Assembly: GCA_035772405.1 (NCBI GenBank)
Contig: JAYKKM010000418.1
Span: forward strand, 1,378,001 to 1,442,000
Source of the DNA: Chrysogorgia sp. JL179-B06
Taxonomy: Eukaryota; Cnidaria; Anthozoa; Scleralcyonacea; Chrysogorgiidae
Direction of reading: 5' to 3'
Length of the DNA: 64,000 nucleotides
The notes beneath the pieces were generated by a model. That model was not told where the DNA came from. It did not search any database and saw only the letters and a program-made list of their open reading frames with translations. This document shows positions 25,900 to 38,800 of the stretch, in pieces. Position numbers and translations under genes: made by a program. The stretch's first letter is position 1; every line of letters starts with the position of its first letter.

Positions 25900-26930
25900 G
25901 ATCGGCTGTTTGTCGTCTTTCTTCGTTCGGTAAACGTTCTTAACACCATTTGGGCTACCTATGGGAAAACATGCTGAAAAAGATATTTCCAGATGGATTT
26001 AATCGCGAAAATATACCGTTTAACTTTATGTTGGATTGCTGCAGATGTAAAGTGATGTTGTGAGTTTGCCTAGCCTTTATATCCTATAACACAGAATCTT
26101 TTTTGTGGTTTTCTCTCACTGTACAAGAACAAAATGAATGGTTTCTTCGTGAATATCCTGTCCGACGAGAGGTAAAATAAACATAATTTTACACCTTTTC
26201 CATGTTCTCTTGGTGGACTATATCTATAAAAGTGTTGTGTTTTGGGGTTTTATTGAAACTTTCAATAAGGTAAACGTCGCCCTCACAAATTAAATGGAAA
26301 TTCTCGTTCACTTTTAGCGTTGCTTTGTTCACTTTAAAAACTTAAAAATTTCGGCCTATTTTTGTAAAATCTTGTGAAAATTAACAGGGAAGATTGCTAT
26401 ATTTTATTTATAGTTATTGTGCATATGTATAGAATGTTAATAAATGTTTAAAAACGATACAAGATCGACCCAAACACGGGTATTGACCAATCAGAGCGCT
26501 TGTTGTGTACATGTTATTTTATAACATTTATTCATCATTAATTCTTTCATTTGAATGAATTGAATCATCATTCATTCTTTCATCAGGCAGTAGATACATG
26601 TACGCCTAAGCTATAACGTTTAATTATAGAGACCTGGGTAAACGTTTGCATTTTTCACTGTTAGTTACTGACGTCATTCTCATTAGTTACTGACGTCATT
26701 TGGTTTAGAATAAAAGCACTCCTAAAATTAGGAACTAAGGATGTTCTTTTAAATTTTTGCGATAGCTGTTTTTGTTCTGAAGTTGTTCCAGTTTTTGTAA
26801 TATGCGAATAAGGCATATATATGATGACGTAAGATAATTATCGAAAATCTATTTTCGAGTCCAAACTTTGCATGTATTTACAGACAAATAAACTAAAAAA
26901 GGCAGACACGAGAAGAACACGAGAAGAACA
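25900..26930. other. No gene seen; flank of the helicase transposon
   Basis: No supported coding region. It contains a paired 18 bp direct repeat (26661-26678 and 26683-26700), each copy with TGACGTCA. Confidence 0.5.
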
Positions 26931-26934
26931 GACA

Positions 26935-28520
26935 CTTATTCCTATCCTTCGACGTAGTTGACTTCTACCCATCCATTTCTGAAGAACTACTAAACATTAA
27001 AGCCATCTCCTGGGCCCGACAACTAACCACAATCACAGATGAACATATCACCGTCATAAAACACGCACGGAAAGCAGTCCTATTCAGCGGAGAAAGATTA
27101 TGGCTAAAAAAAAACAACCAGACCCTGTTCGAGTTACGACGGTGCCGAGGTATGCGAATTGGTTGGCCTATTAATGATAATAATAATAAAAGACGTATTA
27201 GGAGCATAAAACAATAGTCTCAATAGCTCTCACAACAATATATTCTTAATTTTACTTATAAAACTTATTACAGTTTCATTGTAAGATAAAGCCTACAACA
27301 TATATTACCACTATGAACAAAAAACTATTAATTTTAAAAAAGAAAAGTCTTAAGTGCTGACTTAAAATTACTTAACATATCAATTATATATCAGTTATTA
27401 TATATATTAGATATATATCAGTTATTATATATATATCATATATCAGTTATTATATATATTATATATCAATTATGTATCAGTTATAATAGGGGAATCGGGA
27501 TGGTGTGGGTCGTGGCTGCCGGGTGTTTATCTTTCTTTTTGTTTTGGCCTCGTTATTTGTGGTCGTGAGCACCTCTGAGGGTGTTGTGGAGATGTTTTCT
27601 GTGTTTCATCGAAGGCTGGCCGCTTTGTCTGCTCCGGATTTTTTGAGCGGCGTGTGGATCTTTGCTCAGCTGGGATGTGGGGTCTCGCTGTTGGTGGCAT
27701 TTTCCCTTTGTTGGCCTGTGGGCACTGATGCCTGTGGGACTTGCAGGCGGGGGGTGGTATCTTTCATCTGGGTGCCTCGGCTGTGTTGTGTCTCGGCTGT
27801 GTTGTGTTGTCAACTATTCATCCTCGATGAACTAGCAAAACAATTTGGAAAGGACAACGTATAGGACTTTACAGAGACGACGGACTAACACTTTTAAAGA
27901 ACACTACCGGACGACTGGCAGACAAAGCAAGGAAGGACTTAATCAAAATTTTCGAACAATTCGGCCTAAAAATCACAGCTCAATCTAATTTTAAAATTGT
28001 AGATTTTCTCGACGTCACGTTGAATCTACAAAACGGTGATTATCAGCCTTACAGAAAGCCAAACGATGAACCACAATACATCAGCAGCCACTCCAACCAT
28101 CCGGCCATACTAAACAACTCCCAGCCTCTATTAATACTCGCATTTCACAACTATCATCCAACCGCACAATCTTCGAGTCAGTAGCACCTAATACCTATAT
28201 ATATGAAGACGCCCTTAGGCACAGCGATTTCAACTTCAAACTTCAGTACATCCTTGACAGCGACGATCCGCCTGCAACTACAGCCTCCCAAAAAAGACGC
28301 CGCCGAAAAACCATATGGTTCAACCCACCATACAGCAAAAATCTTAAAACGAACATTGGTCATAATTTTCTTGAGCTAATCGACAAGCACTTTCCCAAAT
28401 CTAGTAAACTACACAAAATGTTTAACCGGAACACTATCAAAATTAGTTACAGCTGCATGGATAATAAGAAGAGCGCAATCACAAAACATAACTCCCGAAT
28501 CCTTAACCAAACCAAGGATA
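26935..28520 (+). pseudogene. Broken reverse transcriptase (YRDD type), interrupted by an insertion
   Basis: Left part 26935-27172 encodes SFDVVDFYPSISEELL and ends in a frame containing DGAEVCELVGL. Right part 27819-28520 continues with FILDELAKQFG, then in a shifted frame GLYRDDGLTLL (the YxDD catalytic box), SNFKIVDFLDVTLNL and later IWFNPPYSKNLKTNIG. At least three frame changes are present. I recognise the family from cnidarian genomes; it may be a Penelope-like or related retroelement, but I cannot assign it firmly. Confidence 0.65.
27173..27813 (-). mobile_element. Insertion inside the reverse transcriptase, CTATT target duplication
   Basis: CTATT occurs at 27168-27172 and again at 27814-27818, and removing the interval restores reverse-transcriptase similarity across the join. 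The left end is a TAA-rich run, the 3' tail of a minus-sense retroposon. The right half (27500-27810) is GT-rich with repeated CTGTGTTGTG. An AT repeat of ATATATCAGTTATT units lies at 27380-27490. A 5'-truncated non-LTR retrotransposon is the likeliest reading. Confidence 0.65.
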
Positions 28521-28732
28521 TACTTATATAGATATATATCCCCAACTTGGGAATATACACAATATACTTTTTTTTTCAATATACGTTTGATTTGAAATCA
28601 AACGTGTATACCCTTCGTAAAAACCTCTTTATGTTGTTCGTCAGATCACAAATCGATTATGGCCGCCAGCGTTTCTGCTCAAATTTGTCTGATTCAAACG
28701 GATCACCCAAAACGACTTTTTACTTCCTTATA

Positions 28733-29013
28733 TATATATATATATATATATGTTGAAAGGATTTATGGTGAAGGAAAATTTCGAGTGTTGGAATACATAC
28801 ATTTTAAGACCAAACCGGGACCAGTTGCGAAAAATGCAACTTCAAGGCCTTCCGGCTGGAATTGAACCCGCGACCCTGCGATGCTAGTGCAGTGGTCTGA
28901 CCACTGAGCTACGGAAGCCGTTGCCGAGACGTTGCCAAGGTCTTAAAATGTATGTATTCCAACACTCGAAATTTTCCTTCACCATAAATCCTTTATATAT
29001 ATATATATATATA
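28733..29013. repeat. Foldback repeat bounded by TA microsatellites
   Basis: Arms 28756-28810 and 28940-28993 are inverted copies, each adjoining a (TA)n run. The centre holds a tRNA-like sequence on the minus strand. Confidence 0.85.
28846..28919 (-). other. tRNA-like sequence (Ala AGC-like) in the foldback centre
   Basis: The minus strand reads GGCTTCCGTAGCTCAGTGGT at its start, with a plausible B box GGTTCAATTCC and a 3' strand close to complementary to the 5' acceptor strand. The anticodon loop looks like CTAGCAT (AGC), with a mismatch in its stem; the D stem is poor. It resembles a tRNA-derived SINE head more than a working tRNA. Confidence 0.5.
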
Positions 29014-29289
29014 AACTAATTCGTGAGAAATGGATCCCTCCCGCAGCGAGATTATCAACTACATAATATTTTAAAATATGCTATCTAATTACAATAAGCT
29101 ACAAAATATGAATGACTTATTAAATATCTAATTTATTAATCTTATTTTTAAAAAATATGAAGTGATTCAGACAAATGAGCCCCGGTAACCAAACGATTTT
29201 TTTTAGAAAATTAGTGTTAGGCTTTGTCAGTGCAAAATTATACTGCGATTGACGAGTGTCATGTTCATGCATTATTAGTGTATTATGAT

Positions 29290-29640
29290 CAACAATTTCC
29301 TAAGAATATTAAGACCAGAATTAACCTTTGTATATATGTTCAACTTGCGCATTCCAGTTAAGTGACTCATCTATTATTAGGCTAAGTGACTTAGTAGTCT
29401 TAACTCTTTTAATTACCATATCCCTTGATCCAATAATCAGAAATTCAGTTTTAGCTTTGTTCAAGGTTAATTTATTAGAAATCAACCAGTTTGAAATATT
29501 TTCCAAATCTTTATTTAACGTTTCTGTGACTTGATTAATGTCTTTATTAGATGTCATAATTTGAGTATCATCAACATTTCGGATTGTGTACTTTTTAAAC
29601 TTTTTGGTAGGTCATACTTTTAAACTTTTTGATGTATAAC
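29290..29640 (-). pseudogene. LINE reverse transcriptase fragment
   Basis: The minus strand contains DDTQIMTSNKDINQVTETL (after the YADD box), then NWLISNKLTLNKAKTEFLII and KSLSLIIDESLNW, the post-catalytic segment of CR1/Jockey-type reverse transcriptases. It is short and isolated. Confidence 0.75.
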
Positions 29641-29659
29641 AAGAATACTAACAAAGGAC

Positions 29660-30960
29660 CTACCCTGTTTGTATATGACTAACGGTTCAGACATCCGACC
29701 ATTCACTTGGCAGTATTTAGTGCGTTGGGATATAGATAAGACCTAGTAACCAGAGGGCGAAATGGAGATTTGACATATTTGGTAAGCGCAAAAGCCCAAG
29801 ACTCGTTCTTTTCTGAAAGCTTGTTGCAACTAAAGTAGTCGTTCATATGATCAATTTTATGTTCGTGTTGCTACCCTGTCTGTTTAGAAGTAGGGTGAAC
29901 TGTGTTTCTGTTTAATTTCTTCAAAACTACCATACAATATTCCTGTGATGTAATCCTTGAGCATATTTCCTATTGATTTAATATTATTTGCCGTATTATT
30001 GTCAATTTGTCAATTATTTTGTATAGCTCATGAGGAAACTCGTGCAAACGAACTAAAAATCGATATTCGGCTCTTAAATCTTCGAGCAAATATGCGTTGT
30101 CCCCGTAAACAGAATTGGGCTGCTAGCCTTTGTGTATATCCATGGACACACAGCCCCATGGACACACAGACCCATGCATGCATGGACACAGACCCATGGA
30201 CACTCACACACAGACACATGAACACAGTCTTACACAGACCCATGGACACAGACCCACAAAATGTCCAAGTCCAAGATATACACAAAGACACAAATAAGAC
30301 ACTCACAAATTAGTCTACGCGTAGACCCCAACCGTTTCTCGTTTCACGGGTTTTTCATGGGGGTCTACAACGTAGGCTACTCACAAATAGACACACAAAA
30401 AATGACACACTGAATAGGGTCATCACCTACCTATACTATCAAGTTTTGTGATTGGTTGATTAAAACAATAAAACAATAGAATCAACCACAAAGAAACCAA
30501 TGTCCTAACCCTATAACTTTTGTTCCATATAGCCAATCACAAAACCTGTTCATTTTAGGTACGTATTTACCCACTGAATACACTAGCTGGCACAGACGCA
30601 CAAACATGCAGGCACGCATTAGACACACAATATCCCATAACTTTTTATATATACTCGTCATTGTTTGATGTTGATGAATGAGTCCGTTTAATGATGATGA
30701 ATGCGAAAAACCGAGGGTGTAGTTTGAATGTCTAGCGGCAAATCTGTACTTTGGTTAGTTTTTAACAAAATGTCTGACCTGCCTGAAGAAGGACACATCG
30801 TCCGAAACGTCGTCCATGAATATACGTGTAAGTACTCTTACTTAACTATTTTTTGACACATCAGCGAATTAAGTTCTCTTATTTCTCCTTTTCATATTAT
30901 TTTCAATTGTTTTGAGGACTTAGCAAAACCTTTCATATTTATTCTTATTATAGAAGTTTT
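29660..30960. other. No gene seen; contains a CA-rich tandem repeat
   Basis: A degenerate tandem of CATGGACACAGACC-like units lies at about 30135-30305. The rest shows nothing supportable. Confidence 0.5.
30135..30305. repeat. Degenerate 14-20 bp tandem repeat
   Basis: Repeats of CCATGGACACACAGACC with varied spacing. Confidence 0.8.
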
Positions 30961-31001
30961 TATGTTTTTTTATGTATTTATCTTTTATTTTTATTCCCTA
31001 G

Positions 31002-31596
31002 AGACAAGTGTTTGTGAAGAAAGTATCGACCTCGCTTTTGTGCTCGACTCTTCTGGAAGTATCAGCATGTACGAATTTAACGAGGCCAAAGAGTTTGTGA
31101 AAAACCTCGCCAAGATGTTCACGATTTCCCTCAAGAAAACCCGCGTGGCTCTCATGATCTACAGCGATCAACCGCGGATCGCAAGCCGATTTGGCCAAAT
31201 CAAATCAGGAAACGATTCGCACAACAACCTCGAATCGTTGCCGTATCGACCTCGCGCTCAAGTTGGCTGGCAACGAGCTCTTCACTGGTGACGCACGGAG
31301 GAATGCGCCTCCCTTCATCGATCGCCAAGGTTGCCATAGTAATCATGGATGGTCGCCAATCACCTGCCGCCGACGCAATGCGGCTCGACGAAGCCGCCGC
31401 TGACCTTTTTGTTCGCGGTTTGAAGGTGTTGCCGATTGGCATCGGTTATAAAGTTGATAGGCACGAGTTGAACATGATGGTGGTCAATCCAGAGAAATAC
31501 GTGTTTATGTCGAAAACGTATACAGTGCATTGCAGGCGCAGCTCGTGCAAATCACGCGCGAAATTTTCTCGCGTTAAATTAACGTTGACTAATTGA
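31002..31596 (+). pseudogene. von Willebrand factor A-domain exon with two frameshifts
   Basis: An AG acceptor at 31000-31001 opens an exon with VCEESIDLAFVLDSSGSIS, the MIDAS motif DxSxS of vWA domains, and KEFVKNLAKMF and VALMIYSDQ. The frame then shifts near 31.2 kb to RIDLALKLAGNELFTGDARRN and again near 31.3 kb to KVAIVIMDGRQSPAADAMR and LPIGIGY. All vWA core strands are therefore present in three frames. Animal vWA domains of this kind occur in matrilin- and collagen-like matrix proteins. Either the exon is dead or the sequence has two one-base errors. Confidence 0.75.
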
Positions 31597-31602
31597 ACTA
31601 TA

Positions 31603-31944
31603 CAGGGTGTATAAAAAAAAGCGCAACCTCGGAATTTCCCAAGAAATCCACTTTGTTTTTATTAGCACAAAAGATAGGCCTCTGGGAATTTAAAATAGCT
31701 TCTAATCGTATTCCAAGGGCATAACTGTCGAATTGCTAATAAATAAACAACTACCATTAAATAAATGCATAAATTTCGATTCAATTCTGCTTTACGTGCT
31801 CGAGTTTGTAGTAATTAGACAGTTATGCCCCTGGAATACGATTACAAGCTATTTTAAATTCCCAGGGGCGAAAATCTTTTTTGTTTAAGAACACAGTGGA
31901 TTTCTTGGGAAATTCCGAGGTTGCGCTTTTTTTTATACACCCTG
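31603..31944. mobile_element. 342 bp Tc1/mariner-like MITE, TA flanks
   Basis: The ends CAGGGTGTATAAAAAAAAGC and inverse are flanked by TA on both sides. The two halves, each ~130 bp, are almost perfectly complementary around a short centre. CAGGGTG-type ends with TA duplication fit the mariner group. Confidence 0.85.
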
Positions 31945-32337
31945 TATATAGAGAAGGGGGTAGCCATGAACTCCATCCAGTCCCCTTGTTACACAAAATG
32001 GCCGACACGGCCCGACCAGAAAATCGCCAATCTGTAGGTGTTTTAATTTTTAAAAGACAGTTATGAAAATTTAATGACATGCTATAGGTAGACAGGTTTC
32101 TTCTTACGTTTTTATAATGGCTTAAACTCGTCTGAAAATGAAATATTTGACAAAACATTGCGAAATTTGAGTTACATAACCGCGCGGTCATTTGGGGTTT
32201 CTATCTATTTTGTTCACTTTTCTGAATCTCGAGATTAATTAAGTTGATAGGCAAAAACTAGTTATTTATTAAGTTTTTAGCTTGGCACCTGACTCGCAAA
32301 CGTAGTGTTTAAATTTTGGCTTCATCCAATCATAGGG

Positions 32338-32640
32338 TCGTGACAAAGTCTTCAGACAAGATCCTATCTAAATCTTGCCAAAAATCTTAGCAAAATCGTG
32401 ACAAAATCTTGCGAAGATCCTGACAAAATATTGATACGATCCTGCCAAAATCTTGGAAAGATCCTGACAAAATATTGATAAGATCCTGCCAAAATCTTGG
32501 AAAGATCCTGACAAAATATTGATACGATCCTGCCAAAATCTTGGAAGATCCTATCAAAATCTTGACAAGATCCTATCAAAATCTTAACAAGATCCTATCG
32601 AAATCTAGGCAAGATCCTGACAAAATCTTGCCAAAAAGAT
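32338..32640. repeat. Minisatellite of ~17 and ~35 bp units
   Basis: Repeats of GATCCTGACAAAATATTGAT and GATCCTGCCAAAATCTTGG alternate, followed by diverged copies. It lies downstream of the vanin-like gene. Confidence 0.85.
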
Positions 32641-32880
32641 AATTTTGCACTTTGCTTGACACTTGAGATTAATCAATACAAAACGTGGACATATCAATCA
32701 ATCATGGCAACTTTTGTTAAAAAAGTTTGATATTTTTCGTAAACTAGATATTCAATCATGAATTCTTACGCTTTCCTAACTAAAAGCTTACATAACTAAA
32801 AATCAAGTGCGCAGTATCTTCTCCGATATAATGATTACTGTTCACTACTGTTCATCTCGGTCACTATATATCCCCTCTGT

Positions 32881-35800
32881 CTATGACAACAGATAAGCCT
32901 TGATCATCAGAAAACCAACAAGGATAAGACGACTGGGCACACGTTGTGCAGACGATTTGACAGTAGGCGTAGGCAGCTGGCCGGCATCCAAATCATATTC
33001 TCGACCAAATAGTGCTGCAGTCAGTAGACCTTTACTCAACTTCTGTTTACTCTGTATTTGCGTGACAGGAACGTTATGATCCCATTCTCCAGGCAGGAGT
33101 GTTACGCCATCAGCTACCACCTGAGGAAATACGTAACGTGTGTTAAGTCGTGCTTGGAGCGTGAAGGACTGGAAGATGGTGCTTGCATTGTACGCACGCT
33201 GACCACACGAATCACGGCTCAATCGTAGACATTTGATGAGGGTACATATTCGTAAATAGTACTGTCCTTCCAGAGTGTGAAGACCATCGAATACACCAAG
33301 AGCGTACATCTCATCTGTACGTTTGTCAGTCATTTTGTAGTTCAGAGAACAGCACGTCTCGCTGCCATTGTAACATACATACAACGCATCTTCTGGTTTG
33401 CTTAGCTCTTTGAACAGGAACAGATCCCCAAACAAGTCGGAATAAAATGAATCTTCCTTGCCGTTTTTTTCCATGTTTACCTCTGACATATTGCTTTGCG
33501 TTTTCTTTGGCACTTTTGGCAAGGAGGCAATGACGAGAGAACCGTTTGCGGACATGCTCCTGTAGAATGCTTTGGCGCCGTTTGGACTGTAGATTCCACT
33601 ACCAGTGTTCGTGTACTTTGGCACGTGGGAGTTTGCTGCGAGGAAGTTAACTTCCATTCCACGAGCCCACGACCCGTGGAATCCGATGGCAGAGAAAAGT
33701 GGCGTCACATCGAACCAGGCAGTGGGAAAGACCACGTGATCAATGCTGTATTTGGTCACTAATGGTACCGCAGGGTCATGGAAGAGCGCGTCGAAGCATA
33801 TGAACGTTCCCACCTTACCAAAAGGCGTATTGAACGTGATGTATTCGGGTGTGCGTGGACGATCAACAACTTTCAACTCATTCAAGAAAGGATGCTGTTT
33901 ATGATACCTGGCTACAAGCTGTCCTTTATCATCGAATACTACGTTAGTGTTGTACTGGTAGCGTCCATCTGTTGGACAATGCTCGTCTGAGTTTTTGTTG
34001 CATGCTTTAATATCTCCCATGTTGACTACAAGATACATGTTGTAGGTTTTGGCCAGGCAACTGAGGCGGTGCATGGTAGGTGTAGTAGTGTTCGCTTTTG
34101 GATCTTGGCAGGCATTCCAGGTGGTCTTCTTTGGGTCCGGGATGTTTTCCAGAAAGGGTCTGAAGGATTCGCGCGTGTAACCAAACCCAGTCAATCCATA
34201 CTCGGGAAAGACGATAATACTGACATTCTGGAAACAATTCAAAATGTTTTTAACGTTAACATTGTTAAATGTAAACATGGGCCGTTCTTCACAATGGCGA
34301 CCGTAATTGATATGCATATTTAATGATGACAACACGCCACACCTAACGGCAAATTTGATGTCTTTGAAAATTTGCGAAAGTTGAGGCGCCGAAACCAGCC
34401 CCCACCGAATGTAGTGGATATAAAAGCGAAAATGATTTTTAGTTTGTGTCGTGTTACAAAACAATGCAATATAATTAGCATACGACGAGGATGGAATAGA
34501 TATTTATCCATTGCATCAGTGTGGTTGTGCGCAGAACGTTTCTCGTACTGCGCGCAACCTGCACAATGCAGTGTGTTTGGAAAAATTTGAAAAACTGCCA
34601 CACTACAGGCAAATTAGGTCTGCTGGATATTGTCGACGCGTTGAAGTTTTATGAAACCATGTCATGATTTGATATAATGAACTTGTTGGTTTTGAGTTAT
34701 ATCAAACCATGATTTATACAGCGCATGATCATGATTTGATATAATGAACTTGTTGGTTTTGCATTATATCAAACCATGAGTAGACTTGTATTTCATGGTA
34801 TGATATAAAGTAACTGTTCTCTCCACATTATTTTATAACGGGTCTCCGCTCCGTTTTATCTAACGTCGAAAAATTACCCAAACTCGCTTCTTCTTCTATG
34901 TATCTTTAATAATCTCTCTACGCACGCGGTTTTCTAGTATAACATGAAATCAATAATATAATCATCAAAACCCGCGATATTACAACTGAATATACTGACA
35001 TACAATAAACAATATTATTCAGTTCAAACTTACTGACTGTATCGATCTAAGTTATCTATATATTCAATTCAAGTTCTAAACATGCTTCTCTCATGAGGTT
35101 CACAAAAGACAGACAGTTTGGTCGCGCCCGCCAACGCGTAAATAAAACAAGGCTAAAATGTGAACACCCCCCGCCCCCTGAGTACTGATCGGGAGCTACA
35201 GTTTCAAATAATGAATGGAACGTTTGCGCATTATTTGTAAATAAATGGGGTTATGAAATAATCGAAGTTAAACCACAGGAAGGCGCAACGCACGGTCCTG
35301 GGATCGAGTAAATCTTATGGAATCCAGATGTACAAGAGAGCGCTAGCTTGTTGACAGCCGCAATCAAGGTTGGGCGCATGCAAACTGACCCAATTACGCA
35401 ATCAATGATTGGCGCAAAGAACCCAATTACGCAATCAACGATGATGGGTGCAAAGAACCCAATTACGTGATCAATAATAGGTGCAAAGAACCCAATTACG
35501 CAATCAATGATAGGCGCAAAGAACCCAATTACGCAATCAATGATAGGTGCAAAGAACCTAATTACGCAATCAATGATAGATGTGCAAATAACCCAATTAC
35601 GCAATCAATGATAGGCGCAAAGAACCCAATTACGCAATCAATGATAGGTGCAAAGAACCTAATTACGCAATCAATGATAGGTGCAAAGAACCCAATTACG
35701 CAATCAATGATAGGTGCAAAGAACCTAATTACGCAATCAATGATAGATGTGCAAATAACCCATTACGCAATCAATGATAGGTGCAAAGAAGCTAATTACG

Positions 35801-38800
35801 CAATCAATAATAGGTGCAAAGAACCCAATTACGCAATCAATGATAGGTGCAAAGAACCTAATTACGCAATCAATAATAGGTGCAAAGAACCCAATACGCA
35901 ATCAACGATGATGGGTGCAAAGAACCCAATTACGCGATCAATAATAGGTGCAAAGAACCCAATTATGCAATCAATGATAGGTGCAAAGAACCTAATTACG
36001 CAATCAATAATAGGTGTAAAGAACCCAATACGCAATCAACGATGATGGGTGCAAAGAACACCATTACGCGATCAATAATAGGTGCAAAGAACCCAATTAC
36101 GCAATCAATAATAGGTGAAAAGAACCCAATACGCAATCAACGATGATGGGTGCAAAGAACCCAATTACGCGATCAATAATAGGTGCAAAGAACCCAATTA
36201 CGCAATCAATGATAGGCGCAAAGAACCCAATTACGCAATCAATGATAGGTGCAAAGAACCCAATTACGCAATCAATGATAGATGTGCAAATAACCCATTA
36301 CGCAATCAATGATAGGCGCAAAGAACCCAATTACGCAATCAATGATAGGCGCAAAGAACCCAATTACGCAATCAATGATAGATGTGCAAATAACCCATTA
36401 CGCAATCAATTATAGGTGCAAAGAACCATTACGCAATCAATGATAGGTGCAAAGAACCTATTACGCAATCAATGATAGATGTGCAAATAACCATTACGCA
36501 ATCAATGATAGGTGCAAAGAATCTATTACGCAATCAATGATAGGTGCAAAGAATCTATTACGCAATCAGGTGCAAATAACCCAATTACACAATCAATGAT
36601 ATGTGCAAAGAACCCAATTACGCAATCAAAAATACTCATGGTTGAACACGTAAATTACGCTACCATCGCGTGTAAAACGAGCCCACACGTCAAAACGCTC
36701 ATGGTTAAACACGCAGATTACGCGACGATCGTGTGTAAAACGAGTTCACATTGCAACGCGCATAGTTTAACACGCAAACTACGCGACCGGCGTATATAAA
36801 AGGAGCTCACGTCGCAATGCGTATGATGGAACACGCAAATTACGCAACCATCGTGTGTAAAACGAACTCAGGTCGCAACACGCAAATTACGAGACCATCG
36901 CGTGTAAAACAAGTCCACGTCAAAACGCTCTTGGTCGAACACGCAAATTACGCGACTATCGTGTGTATCTTGATGTGCCATTGCCACTTCTTTTAGGGCA
37001 TTTGCCAATCTATCACCTCTTTGATGTATCGCTTCTTTTCAAGGGGAGTAATTTCCACAGAATCGGCGATTTCGCATATGGTCCATTGTTCACTTGTCGG
37101 CGGACTTTGGCCTTGCGCGGTAACATAAAGTCGGTATAATAAAGTCGATTTTTGTAAAGATATTTCTAGAATTCCCTGGAGTGTTCTGGAAGCGTTAGTA
37201 AATAGACACGCAACCATTAAGAAAGTAAGAACAAAAGTAGGACTAAAGCCTTGGATTACGAATGAAATTAAAGAGCTTATGGGCCGGCTGATCGAGATTA
37301 TGCATTAAAGACCGCGAAAAGATCTCACCAACCGGAAAGTTGGGACAACTATAGGAAACTGAAAAACTTTGTAAACAAAAGTATAAAGGTGGCGGAGGCT
37401 GAGCATTATAAGACTTTGATTGAGTCGGCCGCAGGGCCAAAGGAAATGTGGAAATCGCTGAATTCTGTTATTGGTAAAAACGAAACAAGGGGTATGTTCT
37501 TCCAAGTAGCTTACCAGCAGCCTTATTAACCTTGAGTGAATGCAAAATCTGTTTAACTTGTTCGTGGTGAATGCAAAATCTGTTTAACTTGTTCGTGGTT
37601 CACGAACAAGTTTAACCACGAACAGTTAAACAGATTTTGCTATTGACAAAGTTCCTGTGAGAATGATTAGAGATGCGGAACAGGAACTTAGTCCTTCGAT
37701 AGCATATCTCATAAATAAATAAATCACAGATGGAATTGTTCCAGACTTATGGCAAGTTGCACGAGTCACTCCGTTATATAAAGGCGATGATAAAAGTTGG
37801 TTGAAAATTATTGACCAATCTCGATCCTATCAGTGTTAAGTAAAGTTCTTGAGAGGGTCTAGCACTAACAAATGAGTTCGCATTTAGATAAGCTAAATTA
37901 CTTGTATTCCCACCAGTATGGATTTAGACGCGGACATACTAGTACTTCTCAAGCCATTAGTCAAGTGAATAATTGGGTCTTGGAGTCAATGGATAAAGGA
38001 AAAGTCATTGGGTTAATTTTTGTCGATATTTCTAAAGCTTTCGACTCTATAAATCACAAGGTCACTTCTTTTGGGCAAACTTGGTAATACAGCTTTATCT
38101 CCGCAAACAATGAAATGGTTCAAGTCTTATCTCGCTGACAGATGGCAAAGTGTGTTGGTAAATGGTGATTTGTCGAGCCCCGTTCGGTTGTGCTTGGTGT
38201 GCCGCAGGGAAGTATATTGGGATCTTTATTGTTTAACATCTATGTCAATAGTCTACCAAATGCTGTGGAGAGATATCGAGTTATTTTGTATGCTGATGAT
38301 GCAGTTTTGATATTTACTGCTTCGACATCACAAAAACTGAAAGAAACTTTGGAACATGATTTTGGTTTAGTCTGTGGCTGGTTGGACCATACTACCTGAT
38401 GATTTAAAGAAACTTATCCCTCAAACCATTTTTAAGAGTAAACTTAGAGTTTTTATAAATGACAGCGAATATTTTAACTTTTAATCTTTTTAACTTCAAT
38501 ATGAGATACCTTGACTGTACTTTTATTTATTTGCATGGTGAGATTAGTATTGTATTTTAGTTTTATAATTAGTTTTATAATTAGTTTTCGAGGACCTTCC
38601 TGAAAATCACTACTTGTGACGGAAGTTTTCCTCGTAAACGATTTTTAATAATAATAATAATAATAATAATTGGCTTTGCTCTCGATCTGGCTTTGTGTGC
38701 TGAAGGGGAGAGAAAAATAATTGTTGGTTGCCTATTGGCACTATTGCTTCTTGATCATTTTGTACATTGGTGTAATGTGATTTGCCAGGGTAAGATATTG

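Noticed and set aside
27505..27864. Plus-strand ORF rich in Val, Cys and Phe
   Set aside because: It lies in the GT-rich part of a retroposon insertion; the composition explains the open frame.
28846..28919. Functional tRNA-Ala gene
   Set aside because: Poor D stem, mismatch in the anticodon stem and a position in the middle of a foldback repeat.
35467..36415. Long repetitive reading frames over the minisatellite
   Set aside because: The 33 bp period keeps all frames open on both strands; the products are pure repeat translation with no start context or splice support.
35380..36640. CRISPR array
   Set aside because: Repeats are head-to-tail with no unique spacers, the unit is 33 bp throughout, and the context is a eukaryotic intron.
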